Shown here one piece after another: positions 28,291 through 38,083 of a stretch of DNA of 64,000 nucleotides. Every line of letters begins with the position of its first letter. Position 1 is the first letter of the stretch. This DNA is from Vibrio variabilis. Lineage in GTDB: Bacteria > Pseudomonadota > Gammaproteobacteria > Enterobacterales > Vibrionaceae. The stretch spans positions 1 through 64,000 of the forward strand of contig NZ_JYJK01000105.1 in assembly GCF_003263785.1 (NCBI RefSeq), in the 5' to 3' direction. Both the position numbers and the translations under genes were made by a program. The notes under the pieces are model-generated. The model was given only the letters and a program-made list of their open reading frames with translations. It searched no databases and was not told where the DNA came from.

Positions 28291-30955
28291 TAGTCGAGCT
28301 CCTCATTGACATGAAGTAACATCCCCATCACACCACCGATGATCGCCAAATAGATCCCTACATCAAACACAAGTGGCGTTCCGAGTGGCAGCACCTCTTT
28401 CCACCATAATCCAGTGAGATAAGGCAGCCCTAGCAGCAAGCTAACGACACCCGATACCGCACTCAGGCAATACCAAACATCGCAATGCCAAAGGGTGAGT
28501 AGTAAAGCCGCTCGCGGACGTAGCGTGGGGACTCAGCAAACATTAGAAGTGATAGGCCAATAACAGCGATCAGTGCGCCGATAAAGCCACCGCCCGGAGA
28601 GTTATGACCTCTTAGCAATAAGTAGAGCGAGAACACCAACATCAAGGCAGCAACTATGTGCGCCGTTGTCGCGAAGATCAGTGAATGGATGCGATTTTGC
28701 TTATGAGCGCCAGTATTAAGCAGACTCACTGCAGAGATGCCCGCAATCACCACCACCACAACTTCGCCAAAGGTATCGAACGCTCGGAAGTCCACCAGAA
28801 TCACATTCACAATATTGCGCCCATGACCGCCCGGAACACTCTGCTCTGCGAAGAAGTTGGATAACGTAAAATCAATGGGTTGTGCTGTGATGGTAATGAG
28901 AAGCGCTGTGACTGAAGCACCAATAACAATAGCGACAATCGCATGAACCGCTCTGCGTTTACTGCTGTGTTTTGGGACGGTCGAAAACATAGGCATGTGC
29001 CTTATAAGCAGTGCGACAAACACCACCAGCAAGGTTTCAACCAAAAGTAAGGTTTTTGCTACGTCTGGTGCGCTGTAAAGCATAAAGACTAGAGTCGACA
29101 TAAAACCTATCACCCCTAATGCAGCGACGGCGAGTAGCTTGATGTCGCCACGATGCAAAGCCCAACTGAAGCCATCATCACAAGAGCAATCACCGCTTCA
29201 AGCGAGGTGAACTGTGCAGCTACCGTTGGCCAGTGGAGGTTTTCAATTGAGAGTTGAGATAACAGTAGCAACGCCAAAACCAAAAATGACGTCAGTGCAT
29301 AGCCACCCAGGCGTGTATGTTGTAATCGCTGCGTTTGCCATTTCGCCACAGAAACCAAGCCAGCCATGACCTTATAGAACATATCGTCAGCCACAGGCAG
29401 TTTGAATGACGTCTTCCCCCACCAATCGTGATAAGTGGCCGACAACTTATAAAACAGCACGCCAAGCGCCAAAGTAATACCACTGAGCACAAGTGGCAGA
29501 TTCACTCCCTGCCACAGCTTGACATCTTGCGCGACGACTTGAGGCGCGACCGTGTTCACTCCCGGTGTAACAATATTCTCATTGAGCCAACTTAGGGCGA
29601 GTACGGGAACAACAAGGCTACCTAACGCCAGTAGTGCTGGTGGTATCCAAAGCATGACGTTGTGTTCTATAGGTTTTGCATGTTTATGATTTGCACCAGC
29701 CTTAGATAGAAACGGTTTTAATATTAGAGACAGCGCCAGTGACACCATGAGCGCATTGACCACCAACAGTAAGACAAGCACGTAAGTATTGGCTTCAAGT
29801 AGCGCCTTATACATGTATTCTTTACTGAGGAACCCCATAAAGGTGGAACCCCAGATTTTGAAAGCGCTGCGACGATAGCGACGATCAAAGAGAGCACTAG
29901 AACACCGCTCAAACCACGCAGCACGCGAATATCCCGTGTACCGGTTGCTTTATCAATGTTTCCCACCACCATAAACAGTGCCGCCTTGTAAAAGGCGTGG
30001 GCAATGATCAATAACAGCGCTGACACCAACGCTAACTCACTACCAATACCAATCAGCAGCACCAACATTCCGAGTATCACATTGGTGCTGTAGGCCAGCA
30101 TCAACTTTAGGTCTGTCTGCTTAATCGCTAGTAATGCACACCAAAGTGCCGTAAAACCGCCGACTGTGATGAGCGTGTAAAACCAGACATCGGATTGAGC
30201 GTAGATGGGCGAAAGCAGCGCAAGTAAAAACACACCAGCTTTAACCATGGTTGAAGAGTGCAAATACGCGCTCACTGGTGTTGGCGCAGCCATCGCATTG
30301 GGTAGCCAAAAGTGGAACGGAAACTGAGCAGACTTAGTAAACGCACCGATGAGCACCAATATCATTGAGGCCATGAAAGAGGAATTTTGTGCAATGCTCT
30401 GCTGATTATCGATAATGACGCTCAGTTGATAACTGCCTGCGGCCTCTCCCAACAGAATGAGACCGGCCAACAGTGCTAATCCGCCCGCCCCGTGACCATG
30501 AGTGACTGTAAAGCGTTTGTTCGAGACTGGCTTTTGTCGTGATTAAAGCCAATCAACAGATAAGACGTCAGTGTGGTTAATTCCCAGAAAACAAACAGCA
30601 GCAAGATGTTGTCGCTCACCACAACACCCAGCATAGCCAACATAAAAAGCGTTAAGTAAGTGTGAAACAGGCCTCTATCCGGGTACCCCTTTAGGTATGC
30701 GATGGCATAAAGCTGCACCATCACACCAACACCGGTGATCATGGCAGCAAACAGATAAGAAAGACCACTCAATCGAAAACTTAAATCGATACCTAGGCTG
30801 GGCACCCAAGCGAGATGCCAAGTCACACCAGATGGGTGATACCAATGGGTAATAACGGCAAACAGCGCAGCAGGCAAAGCAGCAAACAACCACAGCATAT
30901 GATTTTGCTTTGACGACTGTTTAATCTGTGCTCTGTTTAATCCGTTTACCATCAT
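28290..30955 (-). CDS. mrpA: fused MrpA-MrpB (MrpA') antiporter subunit, four frame breaks
   Basis: The largest subunit of the Mrp antiporter. The first part is NuoL-like MrpA (FVFWELTTLTSYLLIGF, GAFTKSAQFPFHFWLPNAM, LHSSTMVKAGVFLLAL). It ends in the MrpA tail VNVILVDFRAFDTFGEVVVV and continues directly into the MrpB domain (LLLRGHNSPGGGFIGAL). Fused A-B is the hallmark of group 2 mrp operons. Four one-base losses split it: C30488-30491, A29839-29841, C29161-29163 and G28466-28467. Restored junctions read VTGAGGLALLAGL, GVPPFMGFLSKEYM, SVGALHRGDIKLL and FGIALSAVSGVV, about 889 residues in all. The ATG at 30955 is preferred over a TTG at 30982. Confidence 0.9.
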
Positions 30956-31062
30956 TAGCGAGTTACCCCCTCTTCCAGTCAAGTAAGCATGAGGTGAGCG
31001 AGCCTATCTTGGCACACTCACCTCTGTGCAAACTGTATAATTGGACGTATTGAATAGAGGTG

Positions 31063-31257
31063 CTAAAGCACCCTTTCAGAGGCCTGTGAAGGAATGGAGT
31101 CTGGATGATGTGCGACCATGGCGTTGATGGACTCAGATTGCTGATTCAGCAATTCAATGGCGTCGTAGCGACAATCGCCAATGTCGTTGCGCGGACAAAC
31201 ATGGGTTTGATGACGTTCTACAAGCTCGGTCTGGCAAAGTGGACAATGGTGCTTCAT
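31063..31257 (-). CDS. small zinc-ribbon protein
   Basis: A 64-residue protein with a likely zinc-binding N-terminal half: HCPLC at 4-8, then CPRNDIGDC in the twenties, spaced like a short treble-clef or ribbon. An acidic, Gln-rich helix follows. A strong ribosome site, AGGAGG, precedes ATG 31257. It sits between the uspE-like gene and mrpA' on the same strand, so it may be part of one transcript with them. I do not recognise the family; the gene looks real from its ribosome site and cysteine spacing. Confidence 0.65.
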   Translation of the reverse strand: MKHHCPLCQTELVERHQTHVCPRNDIGDCRYDAIELLNQQSESINAMVAHHPDSIPSQASERVL

Positions 31258-31399
31258 AACATCCTCCTGTGATCGCTCACAATTCGTTTGTTTACGTGAC
31301 TAAACACTTTCCACTGCGCATATTGGCTCTATTATTTTTGTTAAGTGAGCCTGTTCTTTACTTGGTTGTTTTCCTGTTTTCAGATGTCGTTGGTATCGT

Positions 31400-32336
31400 T
31401 CATTCAATCGGCGTTTTGAACCCTGCCGGTTTTAGTGCAACCAGTGAACAGTTGATAGACTGCAACACGTTCTCTGCCGTGTTGCCAATCACGAAACCCG
31501 ATATACCGGTTCTAGCAACGGTTCCCATGACAAGAACGTCAATATCTTGTTCTTGTACGCATTTTGGAAGCAGATCGTCTGCTTTGCCGTGTAAATGATG
31601 AATGACGGTATCACCATGGATTTGTGACTCATCAATAAGGGCATTTAGGGCTTCTTGATGACGCACTCGCTCACTTTCCACCTCCTTCGCCACATCTTCA
31701 TGCTCGATCTTTATCCAGATATTTCTATCAAGATAATTCTCCATATAGTGTTGCCAACAAGAAATGACGTGTAGACGACTGTCGCAGCTATCGGCAATGG
31801 AGCGAGATAGCTCAAGCAACCTTAGAGCGAGCGCGTGCTGCTCATTGGTAGAGGTTGCGGGATCAATCGCCACTGCAACGCGACGCTTGTTCTTAGGTTT
31901 AGAGGTGGGTTTATGAAGCCAAACCGGACTAGGACACTTTCGAAGAAGCGTCATATCGATCGCTTTAAAGCCATCACCATCTTCTGAGACAGGTTCCGCT
32001 TCTTTGATAACTAGATCGTTGTGGTGATTGAGCACGTGACGAATAATACACACCGCTGGTTGCTCGCTACTTTGAACCTCAATGGGAAACGACACCTCAT
32101 GGTCAGCGATATTTTGCTCTGCACGCGTTTTTTACCACACTCTGGTGCAACGAATCTTGAAGAGAGCTTTCGTAGGCATGTTGATACTCTACAAGCTCGT
32201 CTGGAAAGGTGGGACTCGCGATTAAGCCCTTAACTGGAACCTTGTTATTGGCCGCTAACAATAACGCTTGCGACAACGCGTCACTATGGCCGGGTAAACC
32301 TTGGGTTGCAAAAAGTATGTTCTCAAAGCGTCTCAT
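31400..32336 (-). CDS. UspE-like tandem universal stress protein, frame interrupted
   Basis: Two fused Usp domains, as in E. coli UspE. The first begins MRRFENILFATQGLPGHSDAL. The linker has LLRKCPSPVWLHK, and the second domain ends with the ATP-site pattern MGTVARTGISGFVIGNTAE and then GFKTPIE; all of these closely match UspE. The break is at T32128-T32133. Unlike most others it needs one base fewer (or two more) in the A6 coding run, giving VVKTRAEQNIADHEVSF. Restored length is about 312 residues. AGGAGG precedes ATG 32336. It lies between rhlE and mrp on the same strand. Confidence 0.85.
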
Positions 32337-32496
32337 ACATTCCTCCTTGGTTGGAGAAATAGTAATCAGCCCTACCCCTCAATGGCTAGTTAACAATTGT
32401 AACCAACAATTAACAAATGAGAGCTATTATCATTAACAACCTGATTATTGGCGAAAAATCAAACGGCATAATTTATAAAACACGCGCCAGATAAAA

Positions 32497-32526
32497 GAAA
32501 AGACAGACTCAAAAGCCTGTCTTTTC
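32497..32526. terminator. terminator after rhlE
   Basis: GAAAAGACAG / CTGTCTTTTC stem with a ten-base loop, A- and T-rich at the edges, about 20 bases past the restored rhlE stop. Confidence 0.75.
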
Positions 32527-32544
32527 GGTAGATGTTAACAAAAC

Positions 32545-33835
32545 CTAGCGTTTCTTACCCCGTCCCGCATGGATCTTCAGCTTAGCTTTCATCTTACGTT
32601 TGTCGGCACCTCGACTGCGTCTGCGTGGCGCACGATCGGTTCAATTTCCGATTCTGGGCTTGGCTCGAATCCCGCAAGCCACTCTTGGGGCAAACGCGAG
32701 TCCAGCAAACGTTCAATAGCTTCTAAGAGATACTGCTCGTCGTGGCTCATTAGAGATACCGCAAGTCCCGCTTTACCTGCTCGACCAGTACGCCCAATGC
32801 GGTGAATATAGTCTTCTGCCTTGTACGGCAAGTCATAGTTCACGACTTGTTCCAGCTGTTGGATATCTAGGCCACGGGCAGCAACATCGGTTGCAATCAA
32901 TGCGCGAACTGCGCCCGATTTAAAATCATCGAGGCTTTTTGGCGGGCGCCTTGGCTTTTATCACCATTAATCGATACCGCTTTAATACCATCGAGCTTCA
33001 GCTCTTTCGCCAGTGCATCGCTGCCCTGCTTAGTTTTAGTAAAGACAAGAACTTGCTGCCAATTGCGTGAACCAATTAAGTAGGCAAGTAGTTCATGCTT
33101 ACGCTTTTTATCGACTGGGTAAACCATTTGCTTAACAGTATCTGCCGTCGAATTTGCTGGCGTCACCTGCACTTCTACGGGTTGATCCATAATGCGATGT
33201 GCGAGAGTTTTAATACGCTGCTCGAACGTTGCCGAGAACATCATGTTTTGACGCTCTTTTGGCAGACGCTTCAAGATGCGGTTCAAATCCGGCATAAAGC
33301 CCATGTCCAACATACGATCTGCTTCATCCAGCACCAAGTACTCACACTCAGCAAGTGTTAGATTGCGTGTATGTTGGTGGTCAAGGAGACGACCAGGTGT
33401 TGCCACTAGGATATCCGCACCGCCTCGCAAGTTCTTCGTTTGCACGCCGATACTGGTTCCGCCATACGCGACAACGACTTTAAGCTCAGTCGATTGTGTG
33501 TATTGAACTAAGCTATCAAACACTTGCTGCGCGAGCTCACGCGTTGGAGTGAGAATAAGAGCGCGAATGACTTTACTGTCCGCCTCTCTTGGCTTTGGAT
33601 CATCGAGCAGTTTCTGAATCAGTGGCAAACCAAATGCGGCGGTTTTACCTGTGCCTGTTTGCGCACCGGCAAGAATATCTTTGCCATCCAAGACAAAAGG
33701 AATGGCTTTTTCCTGAATCGGTGTCGGCGAGGTGTAATTAAGATCAGCAAGGTTTTGCTTCAGCGTGTCGCTCAATGCAAAGGCATCAAAGGTGGACTGC
33801 TCACTGGCAGGTTCGAGTAAAGTCTTGTCTGTCAT
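32545..33835 (-). CDS. rhlE: DEAD-box RNA helicase RhlE, two frame breaks
   Basis: A DEAD-box helicase of the RhlE group, involved in rRNA maturation and RNA decay. It has PTPIQ, Walker A AGAQTGTGKT, VLDEADRMLDMGFMPD, SATFEQRI and HRIGRTGRAGK. One missing C at G32933-32934 cuts the frame after QKAS; restored it reads QKALDDFKSGAVRALIATDV. A second loss at about 32634 hides the basic C-terminus (RAPRRRSRGADKRKMKAKLK, ending RGKKR), with the true stop at 32545. The restored length, about 430 residues with a short basic tail, fits RhlE and is distinct from the longer DeaD at the window start. Confidence 0.92.
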
Positions 33836-33916
33836 AACGTCGCCAACAGGATGTATTCAAAAGGGTCGCGAGTGTACCAGAAACCGAGCGTTAGGTTAAT
33901 GCTATTCTTATCGACT

Positions 33917-34498
33917 CTACTGATTAGCCTGCTGTTTTGCTTTTTCTAACACCTCTGGATACAACTGACTGAAAAACGCCGAAAACTCTTTATAGTTTTC
34001 CTCCAACTGTTCGCCACACTCTGCCAGCGGTGCCATGCGCATGCTTCGCAGAGACATCCTCTCAAGGGCAAACTTAATGTTATCGAAATCTTGATACGAC
34101 TCAAGCCAGCGCCCTTGCCACATATGGGTGCTCATACGAACAAATCGCTCTGGTAATGGGGCTGAGGTCTGCTTAATGGTCAGCTCTGCATGATCGACAA
34201 ACTGCGCAAGAGAGTGCGAATGAAAACTTGTCCAATGTTTCGCAAGACAATGATCCCAAAACATATCCATCGCGATAGGCGAAAAGCGCTTTAGCTCGGC
34301 ATCAAATAAGGTTTTGCACTGCTTCATAATAGGGTGTTTGTCGGTATAGGAATCGACGAATCGATGTAGCATGATGCCTTCAGCAATTTCCTGTTGATAG
34401 ATCTTAGTTGGATCACCTTTGACAAAATCCCCCAACAAGTTTCCCAGTAAACTACTGTCACAATGTTCGGCAATATGTAAATGAGCGAGAAAGTTCAT
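33917..34498 (-). CDS. acpH: acyl carrier protein phosphodiesterase
   Basis: AcpH removes the 4'-phosphopantetheine arm from holo-acyl carrier protein. The 193 residues equal the E. coli length. The family opening MNFLAHLHIAEHCDSSLLGN, then GDFVKGD, LHRFVDSYTDKHP and MDMFWDHCLAKHW carry the conserved His and Asp residues of this HD-related fold. The ATG at 34498 has AGGG upstream. Single gene, intact. Confidence 0.92.
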   Translation of the reverse strand: MNFLAHLHIAEHCDSSLLGNLLGDFVKGDPTKIYQQEIAEGIMLHRFVDSYTDKHPIMKQCKTLFDAELKRFSPIAMDMFWDHCLAKHWTSFHSHSLAQFVDHAELTIKQTSAPLPERFVRMSTHMWQGRWLESYQDFDNIKFALERMSLRSMRMAPLAECGEQLEENYKEFSAFFSQLYPEVLEKAKQQANQ

Positions 34499-34857
34499 AG
34501 CACCCTAATTTTTTGGCTTTGCTTTATTTTGAGTGGCTAATTCAGAGACGTCAAACTCAGCAGACTGCCAACTTATAGATTCAACCTTTATATCGAGCAA
34601 AAACCTCGAAAAAACTGAAGTTTTCCGAAAGAACAAAAACACCAAAACTTATTAACCAGTTGTTATTTAAGAACTTTTATAGAATACAGCAAACCATTAG
34701 TTAGATACATCAATCAACTAAAAATCATTTGTATGATGAAATGTTTCAGCCGTTACATTTTTGAAGTACATCGTCCTAATAAATTCTTATAGGATCCCCG
34801 CCATAAATTTAAAGCTCACTAATATTGCAGCTTTCACTGACTTCTCTGGTGTAATTA
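34499..34857. other. intergenic region upstream of the 12-TM protein gene
   Basis: About 360 AT-rich bases between divergent genes with no ORF. One short inverted repeat, TTAGTT-N13-AACTAA near 34700, could be an operator, but there is no independent support. Confidence 0.35.
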
Positions 34858-36387
34858 ATGGAACACTTTTCGTATCTGATTTCGTTTAATCATTTATTGT
34901 TTTCAATGGTGGCTGTGGTCATCATGGTTCTGCTGTCAAGAACCATTGTCGCAAATACTAAGTACTCGGCGGTTCTCGTCATTGTTGTACTTGGTCTACT
35001 TATGGGTACCTTGTTTGTGAAAACTGGGCTTGCTCAACCGGGGCTTCAAGAGTTCCCCGCTATCGTTCTCTTGAGTCAAACGACAGTGATTGCGCTGATC
35101 GCGACGTTCTTTGTTGGTGGACAAGAAATCCGTCGCCTACTCTCAAAACAAACAGGTCATGTAGACGTGCTGGCGGTGCCTGCGAAGAATGAAGTGTTCT
35201 TTGGCACGACAAGTACACAATTCGTATACATCATTCGAGCGTTTGTGTTGCTCATGGGTATCGAAATGATCTCAGCACTACTGACAGGCCGAAGTGGCAT
35301 CAACCCAATGGGTGACTCGTATTTGGCGATGGCTTACCTTTGTATTGGCATTGCTATCATCTTTGTCGACAGCAAAAAAGAAGTCGCAAAGATGCGCACC
35401 TACCTATTCAAAGGTGTGGTTGAAATTCTAACTATCGTCATCATCATGATGTTGTCGCTAAGACTTTCTCACCTTGTGGCTAGCATCATTGGTCTTCCGC
35501 AGATCTTCTTTGCGATGATCATCTCTTCAGGTCTAGGCATGCTGTTACCAAAGTGGAAAGCAGGTCCTACACTGAACTCACTACTGTTCGCAGGCATTCC
35601 AGTGCTACTAACCGGTACCTTCTTGGTTGGTGGCTCACACATGCTAGAGGCGTTCAGTATTCCAGGTCTACAAAGCGTGATCGTTTATGGCTTTGCGGGA
35701 CAAATGTTCTGGATGTTCGGTGGTCTGACTATTCTTATCTTCCTAGCTAAAGCGAACCATGTTCGTAACCTAGCTCCGGGGATGGCAGGCGGCTTGTCAC
35801 ACTCAGGCTTAACGGGTGCATGTACAGCGGGTGACTTTGGCTACACGGCGGCAGCGCGTGCGCCAATCATGATCAATATTCCATTCCTTGGTCATATCTT
35901 TGTATTTACTATTCTTGCAGCGAGTGCTGAGCGTGGCGCGTTGCTTGTTGGTTGGACTATGCCTCTTGTGATTGCTGGCTTGGCTTGTGTTTACCTTGCG
36001 ACCCAGAACCTCCGCAAAGCCAATGGCGACCACGCAGTTGAAGTGAAAGGACTGATGCAGTTCTCGTTTGGCTGGCAAATTGTGGCGGTATTCGGCAGCT
36101 TCACGATTCTCCACTTCGCAGGTATGCCTATTGAGCACGCATCGATGGCAGCGGCTTCGGGTCTGTCTCACTTCGGCTTATTCGCAGCAACGCAAGGTGG
36201 AATGTTTGGCGATAGTGCGGCAAGCATGATCACCTTTATCTTCGCCACACCATTCTTGGTGCACCCGTTAGTGTTCGGCCTATTTGGTAAAGCGACAGAG
36301 AACAACGGTGAAATGTCGAGCAAGATCGTATTGCTTATCTTCACTCTCGGTACGCTTGGAGTGCTGTACTCAGCGCTCTCGATCTAA
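34858..36387 (+). CDS. unrecognised polytopic membrane protein, possible transporter
   Basis: A 509-residue, very hydrophobic inner-membrane protein with roughly 12 helices. I do not recognise the family. The first third (PGLQEFPAIVLLSQ, then FFVGGQEIRRLL) vaguely recalls GltS-type carriers, while a second block begins after a short basic loop near residue 185. The C-terminal half contains two related segments, GLSHSGLTGACTAGDFGY at about residue 312 and GLSHFGLFAATQGGMFGD at about 435. Each is followed by a helix ending PFLGH or PFLVH. Such re-entrant-looking repeats are common in secondary transporters. There is no strong ribosome site before ATG 34858. The next gene follows after a hairpin and may be co-transcribed. 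Confidence 0.8.
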   Translation: MEHFSYLISFNHLLFSMVAVVIMVLLSRTIVANTKYSAVLVIVVLGLLMGTLFVKTGLAQPGLQEFPAIVLLSQTTVIALIATFFVGGQEIRRLLSKQTGHVDVLAVPAKNEVFFGTTSTQFVYIIRAFVLLMGIEMISALLTGRSGINPMGDSYLAMAYLCIGIAIIFVDSKKEVAKMRTYLFKGVVEILTIVIIMMLSLRLSHLVASIIGLPQIFFAMIISSGLGMLLPKWKAGPTLNSLLFAGIPVLLTGTFLVGGSHMLEAFSIPGLQSVIVYGFAGQMFWMFGGLTILIFLAKANHVRNLAPGMAGGLSHSGLTGACTAGDFGYTAAARAPIMINIPFLGHIFVFTILAASAERGALLVGWTMPLVIAGLACVYLATQNLRKANGDHAVEVKGLMQFSFGWQIVAVFGSFTILHFAGMPIEHASMAAASGLSHFGLFAATQGGMFGDSAASMITFIFATPFLVHPLVFGLFGKATENNGEMSSKIVLLIFTLGTLGVLYSALSI

Positions 36388-36396
36388 CAATTAATA

Positions 36397-36429
36397 TTTA
36401 GAACCCAACTCCTTTGGTTGGGTTCTAAA
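36397..36429 (+). other. 13-bp perfect hairpin between the two membrane-protein genes
   Basis: TTTAGAACCCAAC / GTTGGGTTCTAAA with a seven-base loop, ten bases past the first stop and 12 bases before the next ATG. There is no U-tract after it, so it may stabilise mRNA or attenuate rather than fully terminate. Confidence 0.75.
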
Positions 36430-36441
36430 GTTGAGAGGGTT

Positions 36442-37185
36442 ATGATGATTTCTAGTTTGCATTTTGTCATTACAACTTTGTTGGCTATCACGTGTGCCAA
36501 GGCGATTGGCGTGAGCGACGGTGATATCTCCGTTTTGGCGTTAGCCATTCCTGCTCTATGGGTGCTACCGCGCAAAGGAGCCAGCGGGCTGGTATTGCTT
36601 GCGGGTATGCTATGCTACGGACTCACTCTGCCCCATCAATCCATCTCTCTTTCTGTAACTCAGTGGACTCTGTTCCCTTTACTTTTTGTGGCATTCTCAA
36701 AGCGTAGCAATCGTAATGTCAGAATCATTACCGCTGCGATAGTCAGTGCTTTACAAGCTGGCATCATGGTGAGTCAGATGCTTGGTACAATAGATGGTTC
36801 GCCACTCGTTACCCTAGTTCAGATGATTTCAATTTGCGTTATTTGGTGGGCAGCAAGGCGCAAAAACACGTCTCGTAAACAAAATTGGTGGGTACTGGCG
36901 CTTATCTTACCGCTGTGGTTTACGGATCAGGCGTATACCATTGTCGTCGCGCTTTCTATTACAGGCATTATTGCTTCACTTGAAAGCTTGTCTGAGCTTA
37001 AAGGGTTTCGTTGGAACAAGCTCATCTATTGGACAGTGCCAGCGGTAGGTTTTGCGACTCTAGTCGTATGGTCACGAGTTGAAGTCCCTCATCAAGTTAT
37101 TGTCGTATGGATGTGTCTACTCGCCACCGCTTGGATGACAGATTACATTCTTCGCAGTATGGAACTGGAAGCGAGAAGGAGCTAA
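36442..37185 (+). CDS. unrecognised membrane protein, partner of the upstream gene
   Basis: A 247-residue protein with about seven or eight membrane segments separated by short basic loops (FSKRSNRN, ARRKNTSRKQN). No known motif was recognised. ATG 36442 is preceded by GAGAGG; an in-frame TTG at 36418 falls inside the hairpin arm and is unlikely. Its position 54 bases after the larger membrane protein on the same strand suggests a two-gene unit. Function unknown. Confidence 0.75.
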   Translation: MMISSLHFVITTLLAITCAKAIGVSDGDISVLALAIPALWVLPRKGASGLVLLAGMLCYGLTLPHQSISLSVTQWTLFPLLFVAFSKRSNRNVRIITAAIVSALQAGIMVSQMLGTIDGSPLVTLVQMISICVIWWAARRKNTSRKQNWWVLALILPLWFTDQAYTIVVALSITGIIASLESLSELKGFRWNKLIYWTVPAVGFATLVVWSRVEVPHQVIVVWMCLLATAWMTDYILRSMELEARRS

Positions 37186-37369
37186 AAGCTCCGTCAACTC
37201 CGCTCCATTCGCACGCATTGCGACCCATGTGTAAATCTGACTAAACACTCAATAAAAATCGAAAAATTCACTACATTATCGACATAAGTATCCATACAAA
37301 GCTAACATCGCGGCAAATCACTTGTTGTAACACGCTATTTTTGGCGTTTTTGAAATTGGAATTTTCTTT

Positions 37370-37978
37370 ATGGATAAAGATCATAGCCTGCGCGAGAATT
37401 TGCTCGCCCTCACGCTTGGTAGCGCTTTGGTGTCTCTTGGCGTAATCTTCTTCAACCAAGTTGGCCTCCTGACTGGTGGCACTGCTGGTTTAGCCCTGTT
37501 TATCACCAAAATCACGACGTTGAGTTTTGGTCAGGTTTTCTTTGCACTTAACCTGCCATTTTACATTTTGTCGGTCACTCGTATGGGTTGGCAATTCACG
37601 ATAAACACGTTCATTGCAGTAAGTATCGTCTCTTTTGCAGTGGATCATTTGCATCACGTTATTCAGATTTCTCACATCGAACCGATTTACGCGGCGCTAC
37701 TGGGTGGTGGACTGATTGGCATGGGCATGTTGGTAATTTTTAGACACAAGATGAGCTTAGGCGGATTCAATATTCTAGCGCTGTTTCTGCAGGAGCGATT
37801 CGGGATCCGTGCTGGTAAGGTGCAAATGGGCTTAGATTGTTCAATCGTCGTTCTGTCACTCTTTGTCGTCGATATCTACCTAATTGGACTCTCCATACTA
37901 GGCGCCATTGCCACCAACCTTATTTTGGCGATGAACCACAAACCAGGACGCTATCAGCCGATTCAAAACAACGCTTAA
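37370..37978 (+). CDS. YitT-family membrane protein
   Basis: A 202-residue inner-membrane protein of the YitT (DUF161) family, of uncertain function. Five or six helices are expected, with the family segments FFNQVGLLTGGTAGLALFI and GMGMLVIFRHKMSLGGFNILA. No ligand is known from sequence. It is monocistronic with a strong terminator 40 bases downstream. There is no clear ribosome site, only A/T-rich sequence before ATG 37370. Confidence 0.88.
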   Translation: MDKDHSLRENLLALTLGSALVSLGVIFFNQVGLLTGGTAGLALFITKITTLSFGQVFFALNLPFYILSVTRMGWQFTINTFIAVSIVSFAVDHLHHVIQISHIEPIYAALLGGGLIGMGMLVIFRHKMSLGGFNILALFLQERFGIRAGKVQMGLDCSIVVLSLFVVDIYLIGLSILGAIATNLILAMNHKPGRYQPIQNNA

Positions 37979-38017
37979 GCTGTGCGTCAGATAAACACAA
38001 CTTCGTGCAATGACTCC

Positions 38018-38048
38018 AAAGGCAAGACACATGATGTCTTGCCTTTTT
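38018..38048. terminator. terminator of the yitT-like gene
   Basis: AAAGGCAAGACA / TGTCTTGCCTTT stem of 12 pairs with loop CATGA, followed by TT. It lies between convergent genes. Confidence 0.85.
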
Positions 38049-38083
38049 GGTTAATGCAGCAAGTACATACCGTGAACACTCTC

